Assembly (NCBI RefSeq): GCF_018320785.1
Contig: NC_054868.1
Span: 43,903,874-43,967,873, forward strand
Length of the DNA: 64,000 nucleotides
Origin: Cheilinus undulatus
Taxonomy: Eukaryota > Chordata > Actinopteri > Labriformes > Labridae
Reading direction: 5' to 3'
In this document: positions 45,301 to 56,440 of the stretch, in pieces
Layout of the letters: each line of letters opens with the position of its first letter
Numbering within the stretch: position 1 is the first letter of the stretch
The notes under the pieces: model-generated
Told to the model about the DNA's origin: nothing
Seen by the model: the letters and a program-made list of their open reading frames with translations, nothing else
Database searches by the model: none
Translations under genes and position numbers: made by a program

Positions 45301-48300
45301 GTAAACTAGATAAAACCTTCAAACTGTGTAAAATGCACAAATATTGTAGCAATGTTTCATTTCAGATGTATTTGTACGATTTAAGCTTTGTGAAAGTGTT
45401 TTCTTACAATATTTAATGGGCAAATTCTTGTTCTCACACAGCTGTCTTCTGAAACAGATGTAGTTTTAATAAAGTTTTCATATCCCTTTTGATACGATTG
45501 TTCTGTAAAATCAGGGAGAATGTTCCTTTCAGGCTAGGTGGTACTGTTGACAACTTTACTGTAACACCTTTAATAGCAGGAATACTGAAAACACTTTCTA
45601 AAACAGAAAATAAATCATTAAAAGTCTCAATACATGAAGTATTAACTTTCCAGTTAAAACATTTTTCACCTTAAAGCTACAGTGATAGTATCATTTTAGG
45701 GAGTAACTATTCACTTGTACTCAAATTACTGTAATTGAGTAGCCTTTTTTGTGAACTTCTTTTTGAGTAGTTTTTAAAATAACTAATTTTACTTGTACTT
45801 TTAAACAACTAAGGAGTCAACTCTCACTGTATTCAAGGCCGTGGCTACAACAGACGCGTTTGGACTCGCAGTCTTCTCCAGCGTTGTGAACAAAGGGCAG
45901 AAGAACACTTTCAATACAGCAGGCTAAGAGGTGAAGGTACAACTACTTAGTTTTTCTAAGTGTTTTTTTTTTTTTTACATGCACCTTAAAGAGTTTTATT
46001 GTTGGAGTGTGCTCCTATTTTCGCTGTCTTTAGCTATATCTTGAAGGACGCTTGTACTTCACTACATTTTGACCATCCATTAGCTTCCATTACAGAGTAA
46101 AAAACATCAAAACAAGGAGGCTCTATGTTTCTGTGAATGACATGGACCAGGCCAGTGTGGCTGTAATTATTTATAGAGACATTCTAATGTTGATACTGCC
46201 AACAGGGTTAGATCATATTTTACAGTTCAACTCCTCAGTAGCTGCTCAGCACTTTAAGTAAACTTCAGATAAAATACTATTACAATTTCACTTATAGAAC
46301 AATCCTTTTACTTCTACCTAAGTACATTTTACCAAAGTAATTCTACTTTTACTTGAGCACAAAACACTGTAAAAAGCGATGCAATCAATAAGTTATCATA
46401 ACTTGTTTCTATCATTTTTTTCCACTTAGCACCAAAACTATACAATTTCAACTTCAGTGAAATTGAAATTTCAATGTGTCAACATAATTTTTCATTGTTA
46501 GTTTTAAAACAATAACCAGATCTCTGAGAAACGTCTGACCCCTGGTGTGTCAGCAGTATTAATATACAAGTAGTGCTAAAATAATGATAATGAAATGAGC
46601 ACTCATAACTCTTGAGCAGCTGTTTTATTTTCTTGTTTAAGATGGATGAATACGGTCTTATTTGAACACACCTCTCATTTACACTGGATTTTAGGCTAGT
46701 CTCATCTGTCATCTGCCAAAATTGTATGAAGAAAAATGAAGAAGGAAGGTGTAAGTAGTTTTTAATAAAACATTTCTGGGCAGTGATAGTAGTTGTACTT
46801 ACATAATCTTTTAGGAACTTTAGTGATTTTTCCACCATCAGTTAGATAGGGGATAAATATTTGAAACAGTCTAACCCAGCATTACTCAACCCTACTCCAC
46901 CACAGAGCCAAATTGTTAAAAAATGCCTTTGCAAGAGCCACAATCTAAGTGGTGAAAAGTGGCTAAAACTGATTAAAGTGGCTATAAAAATAAGTACAAG
47001 GTGGCAAATAATGGTCAAACAGTGGCAAAAAAGTGTCAACAAGGGGAAAAAAGGGGCAAAGTAGGCATAAAATGGCAAGAAGTGGAAAAACAGGGAGAAA
47101 AAGTGGCAGAATATGGAAGTTAGTGGCAAAAACGGGTGAGACATTACCAAAAAGGAGTTGCAGGTGGAAAAAATGGCCAAATAACAGCAAAAACATGGCA
47201 AGAGAGAGTGTGAAAGTGACAAAAATGGGCAAAATTTTGTGAAAATGGTCAAAAAGCAGCAAAGAGTGGCAATAATGCTGAAAACAGGGGCATTTAATGG
47301 CAAAACATGGCTTAAATAAGCAAGAAGTGGCAAAAAAGGGAAAAGAGGGAAAAATTCAAATAGTAAAAAGCAGGATAAAAGAGAAAAAACTGGTGGCATA
47401 AATGGGATAGAAGTGGTAAAAAAGGGCAAAAAGATATAGCAAATGTGGTCTAAAAGCAGTAAAAATGGGTTAAAAGTAGCAAAAAAAATTGAAAAAAAGG
47501 CAAAAAAATTGCAAGGGCAATGGAAATGTACAGACAAAAAAATTAAGGTTGAAAATTAAAGCCAACTGTATCAATATGGGGATTCAAAATGATTAATGAG
47601 ACTTGCAATGGATAATTTCTGAGGTCAGAGTTTCACTTTATGAAGGTTTTCTGGGGGAATAATATTTCAAATTAAGACATAAAAGAGCCACAAATTACAA
47701 AAGAGCCACATGTGTATCACTGGTCTAACCTATTTGCAAGTTTAACTTCCATCGCTGCCTTAAAAACATAAAGTACACTTACTTTGAAAGGATAGCCTAA
47801 TTAAAGTAAAAATGTAGTTACTGATTCTAGATCAAATGTGATCTGAAAGGATGTATAATTATGTTTCTTTGACAAGACAAAGCAAGTTTGTTTGAATGTA
47901 TTATGTAAAATAGTTTTTTCAACTCGGAGCATCAAGTTCAGATAATTTTTTTTTTTAGTTGAACCCACTTGGTATTTTTTACAGTGTAGTCGTGTACTTT
48001 TTCCACCTCTGTTGTTATTATAGGAAAAAATAAGTAAAGTGGGTTGCTAAAGCCATTTTAACTCCTGCTGTTTTATTATCACTTTAAATGCCCACTGTAC
48101 TAGAAACCAGCCCAATTAGACCCAGTCAGGTTTCCGGTATCAGTCCTACCCTCGGTACAGCAGGTTCTCCACAGTCCGGAGTGGGTCAGCACCTCTTCGT
48201 TCTTTCGGACGGTGTCGTTGTCGTTCTGGCTCTTGGACCGGCACACCCCGCGGGAGTACAGCCAGTAGTCCGTGCCCACAGCGATGGTCATGAGGCTGAA

Positions 48301-48360
48301 GGCGCAGAAAGCACCCGCCGTGGTCAGCAGCATCATCACACCGCGGTTACACACCCTCAT
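38795..48360 (-). CDS. cacng3: cacng3, voltage-dependent calcium channel gamma-3 / TARP (whole gene, 4 coding exons)
   Basis: The exons 48150-48360, 39786-39869, 39545-39685 and 38795-39363 join in phase to 1,005 nt, or 334 residues (human CACNG3 is 315). The product is a four-pass transmembrane AMPA receptor regulatory protein of the claudin-like family, which traffics and modulates AMPA receptors at synapses. Predicted membrane spans are about 9-29, 104-125, 133-157 and 175-203. The first extracellular loop has the family GLW motif (62-64), paired cysteines (C67, C68) and the sequon N48-D-T. The end NRRTTPV is a PDZ ligand for PSD-95-type scaffolds. The start at 48360 has a strong context (GCCGCCATGA) and matches human; an in-frame ATG 30 nt upstream is less likely. 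Synteny with rbbp6 and prkcb supports gamma-3 over gamma-2. The paralogue letter is unknown. Confidence 0.95.
39545..39685 (-). CDS. cacng3: cacng3 coding exon 3
   Basis: A 141-nt exon encoding [20 protein letters not shown] through [20 protein letters not shown], covering the second membrane span and part of the third. The acceptor is CATCAG and the donor GCA G|GTCAGA. Confidence 0.97.
39786..39869 (-). CDS. cacng3: cacng3 coding exon 2
   Basis: An 84-nt exon encoding [20 protein letters not shown] and DAAEYLL, close to human [20 protein letters not shown]. The acceptor is CCTTAG and the donor CTT C|GTAAGT. Confidence 0.96.
40386..40515. mobile_element. fragment of hAT-like element related to 22199-23920
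   Basis: CGGCAGTGGTGCTGCTGGTG then GAAACAGACACATATTCTTAA, and later ATATTTTTTAATACCC, match a block at about 23757-23890 of the element in rbbp6. It is a short decayed piece in cacng3 intron 1. Confidence 0.6.
42465..42965 (-). mobile_element. Tc1-like element, one half
   Basis: It starts TCTCACTGGCCACTTTATTAGG, a common fish Tc1 end. It continues as the antisense of the transposase C-terminus (CCACCACATCCCAAAGGAGC, GATCTGGGGACTGTGGAGG) and ends abruptly near 42965, so the N-terminal half and second terminus are missing. Same family as 3438-4970. Confidence 0.8.
43840..43935. mobile_element. decayed hAT-like MITE end
   Basis: AAAGTATCGATTTAGGCACAG and CAGAAACGATACCCATCCCTAG show the ATCGAT-type and CCCATCCCTAG-type terminal motifs of common fish hAT MITEs. 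Boundaries are uncertain. Confidence 0.35.
44940..45175 (+). mobile_element. tRNA-derived SINE (V-SINE-like)
   Basis: The tRNA-like head has GTGGTTCAGTGTTAGAGTTGG (A-box region) and GAAGGTTGGTGGTTCAGTCTC (B-box region). It is followed by the body GTGTCTAAGGACAAGTTAGAA and TGTCTGTGAATGTGTCCGATG, a familiar fish SINE arrangement. It lies in cacng3 intron 1. Confidence 0.7.
45697..46375. mobile_element. putative MITE with inverted halves
   Basis: Left part GAGTAACTATTCACTTGTAC and TCAAATTACTGTAATTGAGTA, right part AAGTAATTCTACTTTTACTTG and AGCACAAAACACTGTA. These are the usual subterminal motifs of a fish MITE. Edges are approximate. Confidence 0.5.
46877..47722. mobile_element. non-autonomous hAT element with minisatellite interior
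   Basis: Perfect 8-bp duplications GTCTAACC (46869-46876 and 47723-47730) enclose ends CAGCATTACTCAACCC and GTGTATCACTG. The interior (about 46950-47530) is a degenerate tandem array of 10-14 bp units around GTGGCAAAAA, flanked by GAGCCACA motifs on both sides. The array gives a long stop-free minus-strand frame that is not a gene. It lies in cacng3 intron 1. Confidence 0.88.
48150..48360 (-). CDS. cacng3: cacng3 coding exon 1
   Basis: It encodes [20 protein letters not shown], the first membrane span, and the extracellular loop SRGVCRSKS...[15 protein letters not shown]. The donor is GAG G|GTAGGA. The following intron is about 8.3 kb and full of repeats. Confidence 0.97.
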
Positions 48361-50229
48361 GGCGGCCTCTTCTTCTCGCTGGACGGACACCAGGAGGGTT
48401 CAGAAACTTTTCAAAACTTTCCCCCGGTGTTTTTTCTTCGTGTGGATCCAGTCGGCTGAGGGAAACTCGGATTTCGAGCACATTTTCTCTACTCTGTGCA
48501 GGTTTCCGGACTCATTCGTCTCTGACCTACACACCGAGTTGGGATGATTACAGGTCAAGGGCGCAGAGGAGGATCACGGGATGTTCCCTTGTAACTAAGT
48601 GAGAAAAGTGAAAAGGGTCCGAGAGATAAAAAGTTGAAAAGCCACAAATACACGATAAAAGAAAAAGTTTTAAAGAAATATCTGCAACAGCAGCCTTCGT
48701 CTGAGCACGTTATGGTTCATTTCAGCTCAACTGTGTGTGGCACTAGCTGCCAGATAACTCCGCCTCTCCTCATGTTTGAACCAGTGTAGTGATTCAGTTC
48801 GTAATGCTGTTCGATGGTTCAGCACCACGGACAGCGGTACAGGGCAACAGCCTGGTTTAGGACATTTTAGAAAAGCATAAATATCACAGCAGTAGAAAAC
48901 TGAAAACACATTTTCTTGTCAAGAAGTTAGCCAGTTTTAACATTTAAAAGCATGATAGTAAAGAAAAACTACACAACTGTTGGTTCAAACTGGTTATTCT
49001 GTTGAGGAGTGACGATAAACGAGAGCATCATCTCTGGGACTTTTTCACACTAAGTATCACTCCGCCTTAGCCAGGAGTTCTTTCTGAATACTTTGAATTT
49101 ACATTCACAGCTAACAGGGTTTTTCTTTGTCATTTTCATTCCTTGCAATCACACTACTAAAATTTCAGTTGTTTCATGATCAAATAACTCCAACAGAGAG
49201 ATATTCAGTAGCAGTGTTAATTTTGACAGCTATCCAAAAATTAGGCGTATTCTTTGGATTGAAATACCGTTTAGTCTCGGTTTAGTCATTTGTACCCTTT
49301 AATGTTTTAGTATTAGTTGAAGAAAAGTAAACATATCGGGGCAATTTTAGTCCATAAGGTGATTAAATTTTGGTCAAAATTTTCAAGAATCTTCATTCCT
49401 TCATTTATAATCAATCACTCATTTATGTGCCTCCCTTTCCCTGCTCTGGTTATCAGCTGGTTTGGGCATCTACTCACTTAAGCTCTGAGCCAATCCCATT
49501 CTGCCGTGACCTCCCTACATCCAATCATCCTGCTGCTGTCACAATCTGCTCTCTTCTCCTCCACAATCAGTCTGGTGTTTCAGAACCATCACTGCAACCA
49601 TCCTCCACCCCAGCCACCTCCATTACATCTCACCAGTGTCCAGGTCCAACTCATTCATGCCATCCTACAACCCACCACTGACATTTAACATTCCAAACAT
49701 TTCCAAAGTTGTAAAAGAAATTACTGTTAAACTTATATTAAGTCTCTCCTGGTTAAAATTGTATTACCTTTTCCTAATTACTAGCTAAAGACAGACGTAT
49801 GGTGTGGAGTACAAGGTTTAGTATTTCCTCAAAAATGTTAACTTTATTTACCCTATAGTCAGCCTATAATGCATTTGTCTTGGGCTCATTTATAAGCCAA
49901 AGCAATTTATCAAAAAAATGTCCAATATATCAATAATTAATCAGGATTCCATCCCACTGGAAATGGTACATCAGCAGTTCCTTCATACAAACAAATAGAA
50001 AATAAATAAGAATATTAATATTTAAGGCTTTAAATATAAACTGGGGAAAGACATGGAAATAAGTCAAATCAAATTATGTAAACAAAGCAACTGGTTGAAA
50101 AGCAAAATCCATACAACTTATATTTAGAATTTTTAAACCTTTTACATGAATATCAATATATTTCCATCAGTTTTACCCTGCATGGTGTCTATTCAAAGCC
50201 ATAGTAATAAACAAACAAACAAAAAAACT

Positions 50230-50939
50230 CAATCTACACGTGCCCTGAGCACTGTGGAACAGGTCCCTGCTGTTGGAAACTCCCCCACAGCGTGATGCTG
50301 CCACCACGATGCTTCACTGTTGGGCAGATGACGATTGGTGCCAGGTTTACTCTATTGAGACCACACAGCTCAATCTTAGTTCCACCAGACCAGAAAATCT
50401 CACTTCTCACAATCTGAGTGCTTCAGGTGTGTTTTTACTAACTCAAAGTGGACTTCACTTGTTCACTTGTTTTACACTGAGGAGAGGCTAGGCTCCGGTC
50501 AGCCATAAAGCCCTGATCGATAGAGGGCTGCAGTGATGGTTATCCCTACTGGAAATACCCATATCCACACAGGTTCTCTGGAGCTCAGTGAGAGTGACCG
50601 TCAGGTTCTTGGTTACCTCTGCCTTCTCCTGTGATCGCTCAGTTTGGCTAGGTGACCATCTCTTGGGAAAGTCCTAGTTGTGTCAAACTTCTTCCATTTG
50701 AGAAATATGGAGGCCACTGTGCTTTTGCAGCAGACCTTTATGTAGCCTTTCCAAATCCGTGCCTCTCCTGTCTCAGAGCTCTGCAGGAAGCTCCTTTGAC
50801 CTCATGGCTTGTTTTTTGCACAAATATGCATTGTCAACTGTGAGGCCTTCTATAGAAAGGTGTGTACCTTTCCAAATCATGTCTAATCACTTTAATCTAA
50901 CACAGGTGGACTCCAATCAGGCCTCAATACTTACGCCAG

Positions 50940-50942
<3 letters not shown>
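50230..50942 (-). mobile_element. Tc1-like element fragment
   Basis: The plus strand reads as the inverse of a fish Tc1 transposase gene, including CCACAGCGTGATGCTGCCAC, TTCTTCCATTTGAGAAATATG (paired-like domain) and the end GTGGACTCCAATCAGGCCTC. The distal half and terminus are missing on the left. Confidence 0.75.

Positions 50943-50980
<38 letters not shown>
50943..50980. repeat. (TA)n microsatellite
   Basis: An uninterrupted run of about 18 TA units directly after the Tc1 relic. It may have grown from the TA target site. Confidence 0.95.
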
Positions 50981-50983
<3 letters not shown>

Positions 50984-52734
50984 TTGTTTTAATACCTGCT
51001 TTAAATACAACACACTGTTTTATCTTTTTTGAAAATAGTTTATTTGTTCTTTTCAACTGAATTATTGATACAGAGCATGCATGTAAGGTTGTAGTCACTG
51101 CTCTAAGGTAACTGTAAAAGTTCAAAGAGTAACCACACTGAAATGTTCTTGTAGCTGTTAAGATGGTAATATATTGCTTATGTAAATACACTTGATTTCA
51201 AGGTCTTTTCAACACAAGTCAAACATTTGCTGTGAGATTCTGTGACGAAAAAGAAAACTTTTTAAAATGCTGGTCCTTGACATCATGGCAGATCTGAATG
51301 TTTCAGTAAAATGTCAACAGTGGTGTTATGCACAGACCAGTAAACACAACAGCCAGAGTTACTGAATGGTAGAGTGATATTTCACTTTAATGTAGGGATC
51401 ATACTGAGTCACTCTCACGCGCAGGTTAAGACAGCGCATGCAACACATGTATACTGTTCTTTTACACAATCTCTTCATCTGCTTTATAAAAGTTGCCGTC
51501 TTAACCTCCACTTCTTTTTCTCCTCCTGCCTTTTGCATAGAAAACACTTTATTCTCCCCTCTTTTCCCCTCTCCCTCTTGTCTTACTTTTCTCAATTTCC
51601 CAGTTCCCTCTCCTTGAAGTGTTGGCTAGGGGTTAGGGAGGACATTAGGAGGAAAGAGGAAGAGGAGAGATCAAATGAAGAGGAGGGGAGATGGTGAAAG
51701 CTGAGAGTAGTTGCAGGGATAAAGTGCAGAGAGAAAGGGAGATGGGACAGTGTGGAGTAGTATACAATAACATGGAGCCACTTCTAGCTCTAGATCCCAT
51801 TCCTATTTACACACAATAAAACATACAGAATTATAACATCAACTTTATATGTTCAATTCACTCATATTTTCTTGTCAAGGACAGCAAAGCAGTCTCTGCT
51901 CCGTGCTTTGTACTGCAAACTCTTCAGCCACGCTTATTTGAAAATTATTCGGGACACAGCATTCAAGGTGGAAACTTAAACTTGATTTGAGCATGGACGT
52001 TTCAAAATTCACATTGCATCAATAAATACAACACATCGAGGATTATTTTTTTCTTCCTCTGTGATGTCAAAATGAAATGTTGAGGAGCTACTGTACCAAC
52101 AAATATGGCATGCATAGAGGAGCTGCACCACAAAGACTGTATAGGCCTACACAGCACTAACCCACTGCTTACACAGTGCCATAGAAAAGAGAAAGAGCAA
52201 GAGAATAAAAGACAGACAATTTTAAATATCGCTGCCTAACAGGCATTTCGGGGATTTCCATTTTTTTTTCCTTTTTCTTTTTTTTGCATCAGTTTGGAAG
52301 ACAAGACGTGCTTAAGACTAAGTTTAAGACGAACTTAGACATGAGCTTATTGTTCAGGACTTTAATCATTCAAAAGGTTCTGCAACTAAGCATCTGTGTG
52401 GCATGGCTGCTTTAGGGGACATGTAGTAGACAGATATGGGACAGTTTGTCCAAGTGGGGACAAAACCAGTGTCCCCAGTATGAAGTTTATATTTAGGTCA
52501 GTGGTAAGGTTAAAGGCAAGGTTAAGCTGTGTTTAAGGGTAGGCCAAGTCAGCGTAATGTCCTCAGAAAATCTATGAATAACCTCTGTGTGCACACTCAT
52601 CACATCCCTTTGTAAACTGAGGACTGTTTGTATTTTTCAGGTTTAAGGTCGAGGACCCTTTAAGTGAGGACAATTTAGCTGCTACTTACCTTTTGAAGGT
52701 TCAAATGTTGTTTTTTTCATTTACAGGCTTGGGC

Positions 52735-54034
52735 CAAGGTTATAATAGTTAACTGGAACAAAATAACTAGAACTAAAAAAACATTTACCATAACTGAAAC
52801 AAAAATAAAAGAAAGGTTTTACACAAGAATGAACACTAACCAAAAATGGTTGGTGGATTCTGCACTGAATCTGATTGGTCGTTGGTTCATTGACCAAGAA
52901 AAAGAATCTAGAGTACTGGAACTAGTGGACTAGCCAAGTCAAAGTCCGGATTCGAATCCTATTGAACAAATTTGGGATTTAGTAGATTCAAAGATTGATC
53001 ACATAAAAGTGTAATCTCAAGCAAGTCTGTGGGGACAGTTAGAGACTAAGAGCAAAAGAGATGGTGTCAAAAAGTAAATAAAAACAATGGCAAGAATGTA
53101 AGCTGTTATAAAGGCCAAAGGAGGCTGGACAAAATACTACATTTTTAGGTTATTATGTGTGATAAAAAAGACCTATTTAGTTGTTTCAGTTTGTTACTTG
53201 CTGAGAATGTGGATGGAAGTCTTTCAGTCCTTGGTCCTCCTGGTCTTACTATACTCTTGTGATGCCTGGACGTTGACTGATGGTCAGAGGCGCCAGCTGG
53301 ACTCCTTCGTGACAATTCTCTCTGACGCATCTTTGGTCAATGTTGGCAAGACCGTGTGTCTAATGCAGACATGCTCAGGAGCGCGGGGACTGGAAGGGTC
53401 AGCTGCTTGGTATTGGAATGGCAGCATGTGCTTTTATCAGCCCCTGGCGCACTTTTCCGGGCCTGATCCAGCTCAATGCATACTGGGTGACCAGGACCCC
53501 GTGGGCTGGTCCAGACGCCGGGGGTGACTGGAGAGGTCAATAGAGAGGACACCTAGAGAGATTGGGCATGTACCGGGCACAGGCCTGGGCAATGGCCATC
53601 CCGACCAAGGTTGACACGGTGCCGAACCGGCATATGGTGCCATACCAGACCTGATGTATTTACACTTTCTACAACATATCCAATAATCATATCTTCTTTA
53701 TACTCTAGCATTAAAGTAAATAAGATGGACCACCTGACCCTTACCCCAGCCACCCAAGCCTAGTGAGAGTAAAATGACCTGAACTGATTGGTCAAATTGT
53801 TTTCAAATACCACATTTTTGAATAAAAGTGTCTGATGTTGACTTTTCTCTCTCATTTTGGTCTTACCCCTGACAAGTATCCTATATTACTGTACAAACTA
53901 AGACTAAAACAAATTTTTTTAAAAAATTAAAAAGGAGGCATTTTTGCAAAATTAAAACTAAACTTAAACCAGCAGTAAAAACGAAACAATGAAAATAGAA
54001 AAGTAATGAAAAATCAGCAACTATTATAACCTTG
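52735..54034. mobile_element. hAT-type element carrying Tc1 and LINE pieces
   Basis: Exact 8-bp duplications GCTTGGGC (52727-52734 and 54035-54042) flank ends CAAGGTTATAATAGTT and AACTATTATAACCTTG. Inside lie a Tc1 transposase C-terminus (about 52870-53145, PSQSPDSNPIEQIWDLV) and a LINE fragment (53197-53650). The outer element is non-autonomous. It lies in the probable prkcb 3'UTR. Confidence 0.85.
53197..53650 (+). mobile_element. LINE fragment within hAT element
   Basis: The plus strand reads LVLLVLLYSCDAWTLTDGQR and RQLDSF, the familiar end of a non-LTR reverse transcriptase. Further on, LERL/GMYRAQAWAMA-like codons are followed by CCGACCAAGGTTGACACGGT. It is short, decayed and truncated at both ends. 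Confidence 0.65.
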
Positions 54035-54616
54035 GCTTGGGCTAAGGTGTGGGGAAATGTAATATCATCCAGTGAAGGTTCTTACTGGCACTGACCAAGT
54101 CATGTGCGTATGTTTGTGAGCACATACATTACTTATTGATCATGGAATGTTCATGACGCAACTTGTACTGGTTGAAGAGAAGAAAATCAAGTAAACAAAC
54201 ACACACTACTGTTGATCAATAAGAGCACATACATAGAGATGTACATTCACAGTGACTCATGGTTGCTGGCCTTTGTATTGACCTGCTCACCACATGGTCC
54301 TGTGAATACTACACACTGAAGTCTTCTGGTCCCTGGGCCCTGGTAAATCTGTCCTACTATGAACAACCAACGGCTACAGCCATCAGCAGTGTTATCTTAT
54401 TCTGCTGCTTTTGGGTTTGTAGATGTGCGTATGTAGTAGACGTGATGATTCATGATTTACTTCCATTAGGATGCTGGTTGGAATTGAACTGGTGATTGAG
54501 TGGCTGTTGATTTAGCTTCAAAGTACTGAGTCCAGGTTGTGTGAGGATGTGCGTCTTTGATGAATGGATCCGGAAACAAAAGTCTTGTCCAGCTGTGTCT
54601 AACAAACATCAGCTTC

Positions 54617-54769
54617 TCAGACCTGTATGATGAACTCTGGGTTGGTGTAAGAGAAGCCCTGAAACTCGTTCTGGTCCAGATTCATAATGAAAAGCTTGTC
54701 TGTGGGCGTCAGCTCCACCACCATCTTTGTGAACTCCTTGTCGAAGTTGCCAACGTCACGGCGAGATTT
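54617..54769 (-). CDS. prkcb: prkcb, protein kinase C beta, C-terminal exon (beta-II type)
   Basis: This 153-nt exon encodes the last 50 residues of a conventional protein kinase C and the stop TGA. It reads NFDKEFTKMVVELTPTDKLF then IMNLDQNEFQGFSYTNPEF and IIQV. Both regulatory phosphorylation sites of the V5 tail are present: the turn motif (LTPTD) and the hydrophobic motif (FQGFSY). The sequence matches the human beta-II splice form (NLDQNEFAGFSYTNPEF) rather than beta-I. PKC beta is a calcium- and diacylglycerol-activated Ser/Thr kinase. The acceptor CTATCACAG is clear. Upstream exons (C1, C2, kinase domain) are not in the window; the next 9.2 kb is intron. Confidence 0.93.
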   Translation of the reverse strand, partial: KSRRDVGNFDKEFTKMVVELTPTDKLFIMNLDQNEFQGFSYTNPEFIIQV

Positions 54770-55332
54770 CTGTGATAGAGAAAGAAGAAGGAAAGGAAAT
54801 AAATGTGTGAGAAAGATAAAGTTTAAGTTATTTGCAGAGCTTTAAAAGGGCTGTTAGGAAAAGTACAAGGTTGACAAACAAAATGAACAACTGTCCCAAT
54901 AAAGCACAAAGATGGATGGTAGAAGAGAGGAGCTTGATTGTTGTAGCACACAGAAAGACACACTTTATACTGCAAGCACCAGAGGTGGGAAAACAATGAT
55001 TTTCAGGTCACAAGTGTACCAAAATACAGGATTCAATAAGGACAACCAAGTCAAAAAAGAGTCCACAAAGTTGTTTAGTCATCAGTCATCATTAACAGTC
55101 ATTTAAAAATCTGCTTTTTTATGATATATTTGATTAATTTGCACATTATTTTTTAAATTTTTTTTTTTTTTTTTTTGCAAAGGGGTAGACAAAGTTAAGT
55201 ACAGAGCAATTTGGGTTGATGGGAAGGTGGACTTTCACCCAGGAGACTGGGGCTGACTCTTGTGTGACATAAGTAAAACCATCTGTCTTGTTATTGTTTC
55301 AAGCCTAAAGTGAGCTTCTCCTAAACCGATAG

Positions 55333-56440
55333 GGGTCTGGCTGCAGACCGCAGAGTTCAGACGCCCCATCTTGTATACCACAACTGTGTGGCGCCACCCC
55401 TTTCAGAATAGAAAGGGCATAATTTGCCTGTACATCTTAGAAGTTTTTATTTTTCAAATTTGACTTCATTCCTAATCAAAGTCTGGCAGTAACATCAATG
55501 AATTAGCCACATTGCAAACATTACAGACCAAGCAACATTTCATGGATAAAACAGATAAAAGCTCAGATGTCTAATCTCCGATAAACGTATGTAAAGACCT
55601 GTTTTAGAAGTAGGTATGCAAATGGTGGCTCATTTTAGCTTAATTATCTACAATGTTAACATTACTACATAAACCAGTGTAGATATGTAAGCTTAAGCTA
55701 ATGAAGCTAAAGCACACCACCACTCGCATAACTATTGTTAAAACAAGTCTAGCTTAAGCAAACTTAGCATCATCTAAAGAAGCTAACTTAGCTAATTTTC
55801 TTTAGCCACTTTAGTTATGTAGCTACATTACCTAAGTAGCTCATGTAGCTAATGTAGCTTGAGAACATTAGCACCATTACCTACATAGCTTATGTAGCTT
55901 TATCAGCAATAAATTTAGCTGCGATAGCTACAAGGCTACATTATCTACACAGTTAACCTAGCTAACGTAGCTGTGTTAGCTTAGCCTTAGCTTTGTTAGC
56001 TGTAGGTTTTCTAAATAGGCTTTGCAGGTCAGGCTTTTGATTTTGGTGTTTTGGTATCCTAACCCTTCCCTTATCCCTTAACCTAACCCGAACCAGGGCA
56101 TAAATGAAATAAAGTTCCCACTGTCTCTTCTGCTCTGTGGACTAGTAATCCCTATTTTTAACCAAAATTGTGATTTTTTTTTTTAATGGGGCTTTTACCA
56201 ACCTTCTGAATCTTTTAAGGAGAGGGTTTCAGTATTTTTTAATACTCACAGTCCCCAAGAGCCCACGCCCCTTGCGGTTCTCTTATCAGAGCACTGAGCT
56301 TTTACCCTAACTTAACCCTAATAAGAAGTTTCATCCAATTTTGTTTTAAAAGTTTTAGCATGTATATCTATAGGGACAGGTGTAATGTCTCACTGTAGTG
56401 ATCTGCAAGAGGTGGCGTTTAAGACCTGTGGTCTGCAGCC
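55333..56440. mobile_element. putative MITE with GTAGCT-rich core
   Basis: Inverted ends GTCTGGCTGCAGACCGCAG and CTGTGGTCTGCAGCCAGAC enclose a core (about 55640-55990) of short AGCTAA/GTAGCT motifs in both orientations. No target duplication was resolved. Family unknown. Confidence 0.5.

Larger units (their letters stand above)
48361..54616. other. region between cacng3 and the prkcb last coding exon
   Basis: No coding exon was recognised. It includes the cacng3 promoter side, a Tc1-like relic (50230-50942), a TA microsatellite, and the probable prkcb 3'UTR with an inserted hAT composite (52735-54034). A minus-strand AATAAA near 51547-51552 could end prkcb transcripts, giving a 3'UTR of about 3 kb. 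Confidence 0.5.

Noticed and set aside
46842-47537. 231-codon minus-strand open frame
   Set aside because: It arises from the antisense of GTGGCAAAA tandem repeats inside a hAT element. The peptide is repetitive Phe/Leu/Pro with no family similarity.
47900-48012. End of a CAGAGGTGG-type MITE (CTTTTTCCACCTCTG)
   Set aside because: A matching partner end with a target duplication could not be located, so I did not call an element.
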